64,000 nt of DNA from Bradyrhizobium diazoefficiens USDA 110 (GTDB lineage Bacteria > Pseudomonadota > Alphaproteobacteria > Rhizobiales > Xanthobacteraceae): the NCBI RefSeq assembly GCF_000011365.1, contig NC_004463.1, forward strand, positions 8,418,001-8,482,000, written 5' to 3'. Under the pieces are notes generated by a model. That model was not told the origin of the DNA, made no database searches, and saw nothing but the letters and a program-made list of their open reading frames with translations. This document shows, piece after piece, positions 43,806-53,532 of the stretch (within the stretch, counting starts at the first letter, position 1; every line of letters starts with the position of its first letter). A program made the position numbers and the translations under genes.

Positions 43806-45595
43806 ATGGTGCAAAAGCGGCCAGTCCGGGTCGAGCGTAGGTTGTCGGCGATATTGGCCGCCGACATCGCTGGCTATTCGCGGCTGATGCACAATGACGA
43901 AGAGGCAACGCACGCCAAACTGGCAGCGCTCCTAGCAGACGCCGTCGAGCCCGCGATTGCCGAACGCGGGGGCCGCATTGTGAAGAACACCGGCGACGGC
44001 TTCTTGGCAGAGTTTCCAAGCGCGGTCGAAGCGGTTCGAGCTGCCATTCAATTTCAGACCCGCGTCCGCGAACTTACCGTCGGTTATGCTGAAGACAGGC
44101 GCATCCTGTTCCGTGTGGGCATCAATATCGGCGACGTAATTGTTGAACCGCATGACATCTTTGGAGACGGCGTTAACATCGCGGCGCGGCTTGAGGGCAT
44201 CGCCGAACCCGGCGGCATCTGCCTATCCTCCTCCGCCTACGATCAGGTTCGCGGCAAGGTCGCGGTCGAGTTCGCCGATCTAGCGAGCAGAGCCTCAAGA
44301 ATATTGCCCGCCCAGTCCGAGCCTATGCTGTGGTCTGGGATGGATTTATTCGGGGCACAACGACTGAGGGTGCGATGCCGAGCACACCTCCCCCGACACA
44401 TCTGTCCATCGTGGTGCTGCCGTTCGCGAACATCGGCGGCGATCCCGAGCAAGACTATTTCGCCGATGGCGTGACCGAGAGCCTGACTACGGACCTGTCG
44501 CGCATTAGGGACTCATTCGTGATTGCCAGCACCACTGCGTTGACGTTTAAGGGCATGGCCGTCGACGTGAAGAAGGTCGGGCGCGAGTTGAACGTCCGCT
44601 ACGTGCTCGAAGGCTCGGTGCAGCGGGGCAGCAACCGACTTCGGGTGAATGTGCAGCTGATCGACGCGAAAACCGGCAATCATCTTTGGGCCGAACGCTT
44701 CGACAAGCCTGTCGCCGACCTTTTCGATATGCAGGACGAAATCGTTTCGCGGCTCGCTAACACTCTCGATGCCCAGCTCATCGCGGCCGAGGCACGGCTA
44801 GCGCAACGTTCGCCGCATCCTGATGCGATGGACTTGTATTTTCAGGGCATCGCTTGCTTACACGAAGGACTAACCAACGAACACTTGGCGCAAGCGCGCG
44901 GCTTTTTCGAACGTGCCTTGGCGCTCGATCCCGACTGTGTCGAAGCACTGGTTGGCAGCGCAATAGTTGACTTTAATAGGGGCGCTAACTTTTCTATTGA
45001 CGACCGCGCTGCGCTGCTCGCGGCGGCCGAGGGGGCCTTAATCAAGGCTTTGTCCCTGGCTCCGCAATACGCCCCGGCCCACATGTATCTCGGCGCCGTG
45101 CATATTTTTACGGCCCGCGCGGCCCAAGGTATCGCCGAATGTGAGCACGCGTTGTCGCTGGATCGAAATCTAGCTAACGCCCATGGCTGGATTGGTCTTG
45201 CCAAGTATTTTCTTGCTCGCGCCGAGGAGACCGAGGCCCATGTCCATGAGGCGCTGCGCCTCTCTCCCCGGGATATCTGGGTCTACCGGTGGATGCTGTT
45301 TGTCGGCTGCGCCAACGTGCAGCTCAATGCCGACGCCGAGGCGGTCGCCTGGCTGCGCCGAAGCATCGAGGCCAACCGCAATTTCCCCCTCGCGCATTTC
45401 CATCTCGCCGCCGCGCTGGCGCTGCTTGGGTGGCTGGACGAGGCACGGGCCGCCGCGCAGGTAGGGCTTGCACTCGATCCAGGGTTCACCATCCGCCGCT
45501 TCCAACGCCATGCTCCGAGTAACAATCCGACTTACCTAGTCAGACGCGAACGCTTCTATGAGGGCATGCGCTTGGCCGGGCTGCCAGAGGGCTAA
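43806..45595 (+). pseudogene. Class III cyclase-homology / TPR protein with one-base deletion
   Basis: Repaired, a ~596-residue protein. The cyclase-homology domain (RRLSAILAADIAGYSRLMHN, KNTGDGFLAEFPSAVEAV, FGDGVNIAARLEGIAEPGG) has both metal Asp positions. Near 44282 one G is missing (CTAGCGAG for CTAGGCGAG), after which the proper frame continues as SLKNIARPVRAYAVVWDGF, LSIVVLPFANIGGDPEQDYF, a CadC-like periplasmic-type domain, and TPR repeats to GLPEG at 45595. As written, neither half alone makes the whole protein. It is a paralogue of 61995-63791. Confidence 0.82.
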
Positions 45596-45806
45596 AGGTC
45601 GGTTTTGGGAAATGAGCGCCGGTCGAAGACCGGGTCGCCCATGTCCACTCTACCCAACACACCGGACTTCTGCGACTACCCGAGCCTTTTCGCCTCTGGG
45701 CCAACAACGGCCCTCGTTACGGCTGTTGCCCAGAGAAAGAGAATAGTCGGCTACCACCGCCGGTGATAGACTTCGGTGCCAGCTAACGTGTTTCGAGCAT
45801 AGTCCC

Positions 45807-47021
45807 ATGATTAGCAAGGCCGATACTATTGTCATTGGCTCCGGCGGCCTCGGCGCTGCCACAGCATATTACTTGAGCAAACGCGGTCTCAACGTCGTTC
45901 TGATCGACAAGCACGATATCGGATCGCAAACCTCGCCCCGCGCTGCGGGCATGGTGAGCTGCGTCCGCAAGAGCGACTTGATGATTGGCCTCATCAAGGA
46001 CGCTTGCCGTAAGATTGAAGCGTTCACCGAAGAAACGGGGCAGCCTCTCGATTGGGTGCACTCTGGCAGCCTGAAGATCGCGCGTCGGCCGCAGGACGCG
46101 GAGGTGATCAGGGCTGACCTTGAGCGCGGGCGCCGCATGGGCCTTGATGTCGAGCCGATTTCTTCGGAGCAGGCAAGTCGCCTCAATCCGTTTTTAAAGC
46201 CGACCGGCGTCGTCGCGGCGATGAGGATCGGTGACGACAGGTATTTCGACCCCGCGCAGGTCGCCACCGGCTTCGCCATAGCAGCGGCAGCTCGAGGCGC
46301 AACCGTACTGCCAAAGACGGACGTGCTCACCGTAAACATCACTGCCCGCAAGGTGACCGGCGTAACCACCTCGAAAGGCATCATTGAAGGCCCGATCGTG
46401 GTTGATGCGGCTGGTGCATGGACGCGATAGGTCGCGGAGGCATGTGGGATTTCCGTGCCTCTGGTCCCGACCCGGCAGCAACTCATCGTCACCGAGCCTT
46501 TGGATGGCGCGCGTGCTGACCAACCAATGATTCGGATCATGGATGCCGCCGTATACACGCGTCCCTGCCAGGGCGGCTTGCTTTGGGGTGTCTACGAAGA
46601 AACCCCACGACTTTTCGACATGGAGTCGCTCGGAGCCAGTTTCGACATCAAGGACATGCCACTCGACATCGACGTGCTGCGTTCAGCGGCTCTTGAAGTC
46701 AAAGATCAACTTCCAATCCTGCAAACGGCAAAAGTGCGAGAATTTCGTGGTGGCATTCCGACAATGACCGCCGACGGCCACCACATCCTTGGCCCGGCCT
46801 CCGGAGCTGCAGGCTTCTATTTTGCAAGCGGGTGCAACGTCGCTGGCCTCTCAATCTCGCCGACCATCGGAGAGGCGCTTGCAACCTGGATCATCGATGG
46901 CAAGCCGGCTGTCGATCTCTCGCCTATGTCTGTCATGCGCTTCAAAGACCAGCCGTGGTCTGAACCTCAACTACAGAGGGAAGCCGCTTGGCAGTATCGG
47001 CACTTCTATGGCGCCGTCTAA
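45807..47021 (+). pseudogene. FAD-dependent amine oxidoreductase (DAO family) with in-frame TAG
   Basis: A 404-residue D-amino-acid-oxidase-type flavoenzyme, resembling sarcosine or glycine oxidases. The FAD site is DTIVIGSGGLGAATAYYLSK; GMVSCVRKSDLMIGLIKDAC and VVDAAGAWTR follow. At 46428-46430 a TAG interrupts the frame; the same frame continues VAEACGISVPLVPTRQQLIV and ends with IPTMTADGHHILGPA and GCNVAGLSISPTIGEALA, the second FAD-contacting region. CAG to TAG would explain it. No bases are gained or lost. Confidence 0.82.
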
Positions 47022-47303
47022 GCTACCGCGGGTGATTTAGGAAAGTCGACGCGCTTCGAGTCACGAAGGAATGACGGCTATGGGTCACAAGTCGCCGATC
47101 ACGCTCAAGATGGCAGACTTCCGCTTGACATTGGTAAGCCGACGTTTGTGAGTACACGCCCTAGTGCAGGAACCACGCGAGCGCGGCGCATTTGAATCGT
47201 CGCCGGCTCGCCCCCGAGCCGGCGGAGCGGCCCCGGCCCTCCCCGCCGGAAGCCCCTGAAGCCGGGGTCGTCTCTCCGATACCGTCTGTGTTGGAGTTTG
47301 CGT

Positions 47304-47400
47304 ATGCGTGTCTCGCCCTCGATCTTGCCCGCGGACCGGCTCGACCGCGACATCTATCTGGTTCTCGCCGACGCTAACCATAACTGCGACCAGGTCTTGT
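47304..47400 (+). pseudogene. N-terminal fragment of a small conserved protein
   Basis: MRVSPSILPADRLDRDIYLV reads like the first residues of a ~100-residue rhizobial protein family that starts with a LPxDxxDRDIYLVL pattern. GGAG lies seven bases before the ATG. The family sequence stops near LADANH, where other sequence follows. Confidence 0.35.
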
Positions 47401-47451
47401 TTTGGCAAATCCTAAAACTTATGGTTGTGACTTTCAGTATGGAATTTTTTG

Positions 47452-47655
47452 ATGATGGTCCGATTACCTATGGTCGCGGTCATCGCGCCCGACGGGGAAA
47501 GATCATACTGGGTCGCAGCGGTCGAACCTGAGAGGGCGACCGAAGCGGTCGCGCAGGTCGTTGGTGACGGGCAAATCGTTAGGCTCTTGCAGCACCGCCT
47601 GCGCGTGAAATCAGATGCGCTCCGCCCAGGCGAAGTCCGCCGACTTGGGATCTGA
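47452..47655 (+). CDS. Small hypothetical protein
   Basis: A 67-residue frame, PMVAVIAPDGERSYWVAAVE, ERATEAVAQVVGDGQIV and a C-terminal LRPGEVRRL. The order (short beta start, YWVAA, helix, LRxGEVRxL end) fits a short Bradyrhizobium family I know as hypothetical. No clear ribosome-binding site, so the start is uncertain. Confidence 0.5.
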   Translation: MMVRLPMVAVIAPDGERSYWVAAVEPERATEAVAQVVGDGQIVRLLQHRLRVKSDALRPGEVRRLGI

Positions 47656-47800
47656 CCAGACACCTACCCCCGAAGAGGCACTCCATCTCCCCAAAAGAGC
47701 GTCCTCTCCGCCTTAGCACCCCCGGTATATATTAGCGTTACGCACATTGGCGGGCAGAGAGCGCGCGCTTTCGCTGCCGTCTCTTGGGGGAGTCGTGCGG

Positions 47801-48037
47801 ATGACCCGTTTCTTCTTCCATGTCCACGACGGCATTACCATCTTCGATGATGTCGGACTGGAACTTCCGGATATCGCCGCCGCGCAAGCAGCGGCGATCG
47901 AATTGAGCAGTAAAATCCTCAACGATGGAGCAGAGGGACCCTTGTGGCAGGACCTTACCGGGCGCGTCGAGGTGACCGACAGCCCCGGAATCGGCGGGCA
48001 GATCTTCCTTGTCGTCAACTTTTCGGTCACAACGTAA
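47801..48037 (+). CDS. DUF6894-type small protein, second copy
   Basis: A 78-residue protein: TRFFFHVHDGITIFDDVGLE, LPDIAAAQAAAIELSSKIL and a C-terminal strand FLVVNFSV. It has the FFH and G-ELPD marks of DUF6894. GGGGGAG stands nine bases before the ATG. Related to but distinct from the copy at 35173. Confidence 0.78.
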   Translation: MTRFFFHVHDGITIFDDVGLELPDIAAAQAAAIELSSKILNDGAEGPLWQDLTGRVEVTDSPGIGGQIFLVVNFSVTT

Positions 48038-48065
48038 TGCACTAAACTAACCTACGCTCCGTGAT

Positions 48066-48240
48066 GGTGCCCGACGGCGGCAATTGCGATGCGCGCTTCC
48101 CGGAGGGCGGCCGTCCAAATTCTTCTACTGGGACAACCTAGCCCGCAGCCGGATGCGTCCGGAGGTATTTGATAACGCCACCGCTGAGGCACAGACAAAG
48201 GCGCTCGCGCGGGCTGAGCAGGACAGACCGAGATGTTCCT
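48066..48240 (+). pseudogene. Degenerate copy of the small gene at 37818
   Basis: VPDGGNCDARFPEG in one frame and RPSKFFYWDNLARSRMRPEV, TAEAQTKALARAEQDR in the next together match the protein at 37818-38036. The frame changes near 48100, and the C-terminus runs into unrelated sequence. Confidence 0.6.
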
Positions 48241-49497
48241 CGCCGCTCAACTTTAGGCTAGCAGGCTTAAACAGTCCAGCGCGGGAACTAGCTAGTAACC
48301 CACCTCATCAAAAACGTTCCGATATAGCTACGAAAGCGCGTGCGCTTACAATGAGCACTCGACTTCACATTACGCAACGGGTGGCGTTACGAAACGGGTC
48401 GGATTTTTAGGTCCCAGCTCGCTTTTGATCGACAGCATTGCCATCTCACCCGTAGGGCTATCGCCTCTTCAGCGTCGCCTCAATGCCAAATGCCGATCGT
48501 CCGAAGCAGAAAAATAAGGGACGAATAACCTCGACAAAGATATTTCGATCCAATTCCGATCAGACCGAGATCAGCAGAGAGGACTTAGATTTTCACACTT
48601 CTCATTTCCCTAATCTTTTTCAAAACGAAATGATATCGAGCCTTCGTTCAATATGTTGGCGGCTCTCAGGCCTGCGTCGTCTTGCGGATTGTCTACCGTG
48701 TGACGTGCGACGACTGGGTCATCATGTTGGCCAACGCCGATGGTGCACGCTGCCCGAGCGGTTCGTGCCGCAGCGATCGAGATCGGTGCCGGCCAGACCG
48801 GAGCTCGGCAAGATTGGGTAGCATTGATGGCGTCGAGCCCCAGCCAGCACGGCGGTCTTGATCCTCGAACTCAGCCCCAGCGCGCGCTCGCTGGGGAATG
48901 GAGGTGCCAATTCCTCCGGTGATTCTTCCGTAATCGCGAAACAGGCGCGGTTACGATCGCTCAAGGATCCAATCTCGTTCTATGGATAGTAATCGCAGTG
49001 CTCCTTCTGCTCTGGATCTAGCCGTCCCCAGGTAAAGCGAGCGTCGCCCTAAGGGCGGTCGCCAAAGGTGGCCGCCTTCTCTGGGCCATCGACGAGATCG
49101 CTCCCGGCGTGACTCCTTCGGCGCTTCCTCGGGACGGCCGTCACGGTCTATGAGCTAACGACCCTCCTGCACCAGTCGCGAAAATGACCGCAAAGCCAAT
49201 ATCTGAGTCAGAGTGGTCCGTTCGTCCGGAAACGAAGCGGGCAAGGTCGCCATAGGGCGCCTGGTCTTTTCGAACTACGAAAGCAGCATCTGACTTGAAC
49301 CGGATACAGGAAGGCCAGATGGGCACCTGGCTACGAGGCTGCATTAACCATACCAACGCGGCAAGCTTGGCATATCCAGCCGAAAGTTAGCATATCTGAT
49401 CGGCTTCGCAGCAAGCGCGAAGCGGATAAGCGGCTGCCGTCCGGTGCTGGAACACCAAACGACAGCCTGACCACAACCGACTAATGGAGAGTCGTTC
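48241..49497. other. Gene-poor gap before the ATPase cluster
   Basis: About 1.25 kb in which I support no gene. A short hydrophobic phrase (SNLVLWIVIAVLLLLWI) ending in a stop near 49020 may be the end of a lost small membrane protein. Frames at 48483-48821 and 49141-49356 are open but lack family likeness. Confidence 0.45.
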
Positions 49498-49665
49498 ATG
49501 GCTACCAGCCACTATAGCGCCGATTCGGCATCCTTGCCCCAAACCTACCTGCGGCCTGGGCCGCTACCTTCTGCCGTTGACAAGAGTGAACGCTTCCCGG
49601 ACGGCGGCCTTGTGCCGGTGTTCGCGACGGTCTTCGAGAATTTCAACTCGTCGTTCACGGATTAG
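49498..49665 (+). CDS. Small hypothetical protein (55 residues)
   Basis: MATSHYSADSASLPQTYLRP, then SAVDKSERFPDGGLVPVFAT and VFENFNSSFTD. GGAGAG stands seven bases before the ATG, and codon use is normal. It is the first frame of the cluster that leads into the ATPase genes, 200 bases upstream. No family recognised. Confidence 0.45.
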   Translation: MATSHYSADSASLPQTYLRPGPLPSAVDKSERFPDGGLVPVFATVFENFNSSFTD

Positions 49666-49864
49666 CGATCGTCAATTCGACGTCGCGCATCGCAAGGGGT
49701 GGCGAAAGGCCACCTCCTCGTTGGGACCGGCTGCTCTGCCTTCCATCCAAACGACCAACCTTTGCGATGCCTGGGTCTCCGTTGCTTCGGCTCACCTGGC
49801 GGCAACAACGATACTCAGTTCACGACGTCGGCCGGCGATCTCTCGCAACAGAGGGATTTCAGTC

Positions 49865-50812
49865 ATGTCATTGTCATTCGACCTGCCATCGTCGCGGACC
49901 ACCTGCACGTCCAAGATCTTCCGTCCCGGGGATGGCATCACCAGCCCTCGGCTGGTGCATCACGGCGCGAGCCGTGTTGGGGTCTGGGTCATCCCCCTCG
50001 CTGATCGCAACAGCACCGATCTGGCGCTGGCCGTCGGCCCCGCCGCCTACGTGCTGATGAACCGCGAGACGGCCTACTTCGGCGAGACCAAAAACATCAA
50101 TATGCGTTTCTCGAAGCATTTTGCCGATCCGGCAAAGGCGTTTGCCCGCGTAGCCTACGTTGTCGTCGGATATCCCGAGCCCTGGTCCAACAAGGACCCA
50201 GCATTCTATCTTCAATATCACCTCTGGAGCATTGCTCAAGCAGCGCGCCACGTCGTCATCACCAACGAGTGGACCCCGACAATTCCCAGGGTCCGCGCCG
50301 ATGAACGCGCCGAAATGGAGCGCATCCTCGAGGACGCGCGTCAGCAACTGTTTGACGCGGGTTGTCTGGCACTGGATTCCTACTTCGATCGCGTTCCCGT
50401 AGTTAGTTCAACTGAACGAGACGACGATCCGATCGGGCCGAACGACATGGAGCCGATGCTGATCGACATCGTCGCCACACCTCCCGCCGGAGGTGAGCTT
50501 GAGCTGAATTATGTAGGCCTCTGGGCACGGGGCTATCCCACATCCGATCGCGGGTTCGTGGTCATGCCCGGCGCCGAATTCCGTTGGCCCATCAACGGTA
50601 GCGCCCAGGGGATCGTCGACACCCGCCGCAGCGAATTGGAAGCGAAGCACGCCCTGGCCACGATCCCCGGGGCTGCCGACCGAAAGCGCCTTCTGGTCGC
50701 CGTCTGGTTTCCATCCGCCGCTATCGCGGCGAAGGTCATCACGGGCGCCCATATTGGTTCGAGAGTGTGGGTCCCCCGCCGCTACCCGCAACCGATCATC
50801 ATTGCGAACTGA
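49865..50812 (+). CDS. GIY-YIG-like / DUF4357-like protein
   Basis: A 315-residue protein of unknown function. Near residues 60-85, AYVLMNRETAYFGETKNINM followed by RFSKHF fits a divergent GIY-YIG core (YVLM / YFGE, then Arg and His), and the later VITNEWTPTIPRVRADERAE and acidic helix continue as in GIY-YIG proteins that carry a C-terminal DUF4357. Around residue 225, LWARGYPTSDRGFVVMPGAE resembles the DUF4357 pattern GxxTxxGFVV. Whether nuclease activity is kept is unclear because the Tyr/Gly residues are altered. It is 11 bases upstream of the next gene. Assignment is from motif reading only. Confidence 0.6.
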   Translation: MSLSFDLPSSRTTCTSKIFRPGDGITSPRLVHHGASRVGVWVIPLADRNSTDLALAVGPAAYVLMNRETAYFGETKNINMRFSKHFADPAKAFARVAYVVVGYPEPWSNKDPAFYLQYHLWSIAQAARHVVITNEWTPTIPRVRADERAEMERILEDARQQLFDAGCLALDSYFDRVPVVSSTERDDDPIGPNDMEPMLIDIVATPPAGGELELNYVGLWARGYPTSDRGFVVMPGAEFRWPINGSAQGIVDTRRSELEAKHALATIPGAADRKRLLVAVWFPSAAIAAKVITGAHIGSRVWVPRRYPQPIIIAN

Positions 50813-50823
50813 GGGGGCCGCGA

Positions 50824-51303
50824 ATGTCTGCTTCGAACAATCCCACGAGCGATATCTGGCCGCTCTCCACGGACGACGGCCCTCCGCTGGCGTGGTGGCG
50901 GATGCTCTCGGTGCATCAGTTCCGATACACCGAACAGTCAATCATCGGTACCATGTTGCAACGAATCGCCGTCCTTCATGGCGGCGACAAACTCCGGGCC
51001 GCCCTGAGTGGCGATCCGGCAGCTGCGATCGCTGCCGCCCTCTCCTTGATGCCGATCCGCGACATTTCGCTGACCGTCGACATCACGATGACCGCCCTGC
51101 TTCACTCGGCCCTCAGCGATGACCCCGCGGCCATGCTCGTGCTGTCGCACGTTCTTGGTCGCCTCGAGTTCGATCTTCCTTTTAAGGTCGAACTCGCCAC
51201 CCTGTGGCTTACCCATCACATCCGTTACGCTAAGGCTACCGGTCAGTCTGCCCGGACGGAGGCAATGGTCTCGCTGGCTCTTTGCGAGGAGGATCTCGCT
51301 TGA
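50824..51303 (+). CDS. Unknown helical protein of the ATPase cluster
   Basis: A 159-residue, almost all-helical protein (VLHGGDKLRAALSGDPAAAI, ITMTALLHSALSDDPAAMLV, LATLWLTHHIRYAKATGQSA). No family recognised. GGGGG is upstream of the ATG. Its TGA at 51301-51303 overlaps the TTG start of the ATPase, whose ribosome-binding site lies inside this gene, so the two are tightly coupled and likely act together, perhaps as adaptor and motor. Confidence 0.65.
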   Translation: MSASNNPTSDIWPLSTDDGPPLAWWRMLSVHQFRYTEQSIIGTMLQRIAVLHGGDKLRAALSGDPAAAIAAALSLMPIRDISLTVDITMTALLHSALSDDPAAMLVLSHVLGRLEFDLPFKVELATLWLTHHIRYAKATGQSARTEAMVSLALCEEDLA

Positions 51304-52874
51304 GCGCGAATGATGACGATGACAATTCCGATCATCTGGATCTACCGACAGCGGAGGACGCCGCCTCGACCGGCGCCGCTGCCGATTCGGCCGATTGGGA
51401 CGAACGCCTCAAGGGCCTGCCCAGGCTTTTGCGCTATGCAATGCTGATTGTCGATGGCGCCGATCACGTTGAGGAGCGGCTCATCGCTGAAGTCGAAGAG
51501 CTCTGCCCGCAGTTGTCCCATAATCTCGCATGGGCTAAAGGCAGGTCGTTAGAGGGCGCAATGGCGCTGGCGGCTGAACTCGATCGCCGCGCGGTCGCTC
51601 ATAGTGAGCCAGCTCTCAGGAGCCTTGCTGATAGTGTCCGGCTCGTGAGCTTGCCGACGCCACGTGATGACGAACACTTCCAGCAGCATCGCAGGGTCGC
51701 CAAGGCACTGGTCAAGGCCTTTCAGCTGAATTCGCTGATCGTCGAACAGAAGGTTCGCTGCGACCTTGAACGGTTCACCTATGGCTGGGCCGCGCTACAG
51801 GCCTGCACGCATTTTGTGCCAAAGAAGTTCTCTGCGGCAATGAACGCCTCCCTGGTCGGGCACCGCACGGCCGAGCATCGCATCTCCGCAGCCAAAGCGG
51901 CGTTGCGACTTCAGTTCAGGGAGGAGAATGACCGCCGAAAGCAACGGGAAGCCGACCGGACCGAAGCCGTCGAGCGACAAGCCGCCCCGATCCTCGAGGT
52001 CATTCCCGATCATCATCTCGTCGTTGCGCGTCTGTCCGAAAACGAGATGAAGAGCCCCAAGCTCAAGGAGATCATCGGGCCGCTGAAGGACGTCGTCAAC
52101 GTCGCCTTACCGCTCGTTCAGGCACCGGCGTTGTACGAAGCGCGCAACACCCTGCTGTTCGAGTTCCCGTACGCCAGCGAGGTCGTCGACTTCGCCTTGG
52201 CAGATCTCGTTGGACGCGAGACAGTGCATTTGCGCCCCCTCCTGATCGTTGGCGAGCCCGGCGGTGGTAAGAGCCGGTTCGCCCGCCGACTGGGCGAGGT
52301 CTTGGGTGTCGCCGTATGGCGGAGCGATGCAAGCCGCTCCGATAGTGCTTCCTTCGGGGGCACGGACCGGCGCTGGTACTCAGCCGAGCCGTGTCACGCC
52401 TTCCTCGCAATTGCGCAGGCACGCATTGCCAATCCGCTCGTGCTGGTCGACGAGATCGAGAAGGCTGCGACGCGAAGCGACAATGGCCGACTTTGGGACG
52501 TGCTGCTCGCATTTCTCGAAGCGGAGACGAGCTCGCGCTATCCCGATCCCGCGCTTCAGACAAATCTTGATCTGTCGCAGGTAAGTTACGTCGCTACCGC
52601 AAACCGTCTCGATCCCCTGCCCGGTCCGATCCGGGACCGGTTCCGGGTCGTGAGCTTTCCCAAACCGACCTCCAAGGATCTCGACGCCCTGCTGCCGGCC
52701 GTGTTGACCGATCTCGCGAGGGAGCGCGGCCTCGATCAGAGTTGGGTGACGCCGCTCGATGGCATTGAGCACGAGGCGGTCGCGAGAAACTGGGCCGGTG
52801 GCTCGGTGCGCCGCCTGCGTCGTGTTGTCGAAGCCGTCCTGCGCGAGCGCGACATCCACGCATCGAGGAACTGA
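51300..52874 (+). CDS. AAA-family ATPase (Lon-like ATPase core)
   Basis: A 524-residue protein. Residues ~35-300 are helical with a basic coiled stretch (REENDRRKQREADRTEAVER) and no known domain. The AAA core has Walker A GEPGGGKS at 318-325, Walker B LVLVDEIEKAA at 380-389, sensor 1 in VSYVATANRLD and arginine-finger region PGPIRDRFRVV, resembling the Lon ATPase module; no protease domain follows. The TTG start is supported by GAGGAGG seven bases upstream and by coupling to the preceding gene. The lack of an effector domain implies the partner genes provide the activity. Confidence 0.82.
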   Translation: MSANDDDDNSDHLDLPTAEDAASTGAAADSADWDERLKGLPRLLRYAMLIVDGADHVEERLIAEVEELCPQLSHNLAWAKGRSLEGAMALAAELDRRAVAHSEPALRSLADSVRLVSLPTPRDDEHFQQHRRVAKALVKAFQLNSLIVEQKVRCDLERFTYGWAALQACTHFVPKKFSAAMNASLVGHRTAEHRISAAKAALRLQFREENDRRKQREADRTEAVERQAAPILEVIPDHHLVVARLSENEMKSPKLKEIIGPLKDVVNVALPLVQAPALYEARNTLLFEFPYASEVVDFALADLVGRETVHLRPLLIVGEPGGGKSRFARRLGEVLGVAVWRSDASRSDSASFGGTDRRWYSAEPCHAFLAIAQARIANPLVLVDEIEKAATRSDNGRLWDVLLAFLEAETSSRYPDPALQTNLDLSQVSYVATANRLDPLPGPIRDRFRVVSFPKPTSKDLDALLPAVLTDLARERGLDQSWVTPLDGIEHEAVARNWAGGSVRRLRRVVEAVLRERDIHASRN

Positions 52875-53014
52875 TCATGGAGGAGAACGGCTCAGGAAGA
52901 CCACGGCCGCTATTGCCTCGGCCGCCGCATTTGCGCGGGATAACCCGTCCCCAGGGCTTAAGTGGCGCACGCCCACCCGATACTATCACGGTCAATTCTC
53001 AGAGGACCGATGCC

Positions 53015-53532
53015 GTGACCGATCCCCAGATCGTCTGCCCCAACTGCCACACCGAAATCAAGCTGACGGAATCGCTCGCCGCTCCCCTCATCGCAGAGAC
53101 GCGCCGCAAGTTCGATCAACAGCTTACTGCAAAGGAGGAAGACTTTGGCCGGCGCGAAGCGCTACTCAAGCAGGCCAGAGAAGAAATCGCGAAAGCTCGC
53201 GAGGCCGTTGACGAGCAGGTGGCGGCCAAGCTGAAGGCGGAGCGGGCGAACATCGCCGAAGCTGAAGCCAAGAGAGCGCGTCTGGCGGTCGCCGACGAGC
53301 TCAGCACCCGCGACTAGCAATTGGCCGATTTGCAGCAGATGCTCACGACCAATGGCGAAAAGCTGGCTGCAGCCCAAAAGATCCAGGCGGGCATGCTTCG
53401 CAAGGAGCGCGAGCTCGACGATGCCAGGCGGGAAGTCGAGCTCACGGTCGAGACGAAGGTGGCGTTTGCTGCCGTACGCGACAAGGCCAAGCTTGATGTC
53501 GAGGACTCGTTCAAGGCGGAGGTCGCCGAGAG
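53015..53532 (+). pseudogene. DUF2130-type protein, interrupted by TAG and truncated
   Basis: Starts at GTG with GAGGA eight bases upstream: DPQIVCPNCHTEIKLTESLA, a CxxC start, then a long coiled coil (RREALLKQAREEIAKAREAV). A TAG at 53315-53317 interrupts the frame, which then goes on with LADLQQMLTTNGEKLAAAQK and ELDDARREVELTVETKV, as in DUF2130 proteins. At ~53533 the sequence changes to an unrelated minus-strand gene, so the C-terminal half is lost. An in-frame ATG at 52877 would extend it. Confidence 0.75.

Noticed and set aside
48483..48821. 112-residue plus-strand frame
   Set aside because: No ribosome-binding site, low-complexity start and Arg-rich end; no family likeness.
49029..49080. 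GC-rich hairpin-like sequence
   Set aside because: Pairing is imperfect and no U-run follows; not strong enough to call a terminator.
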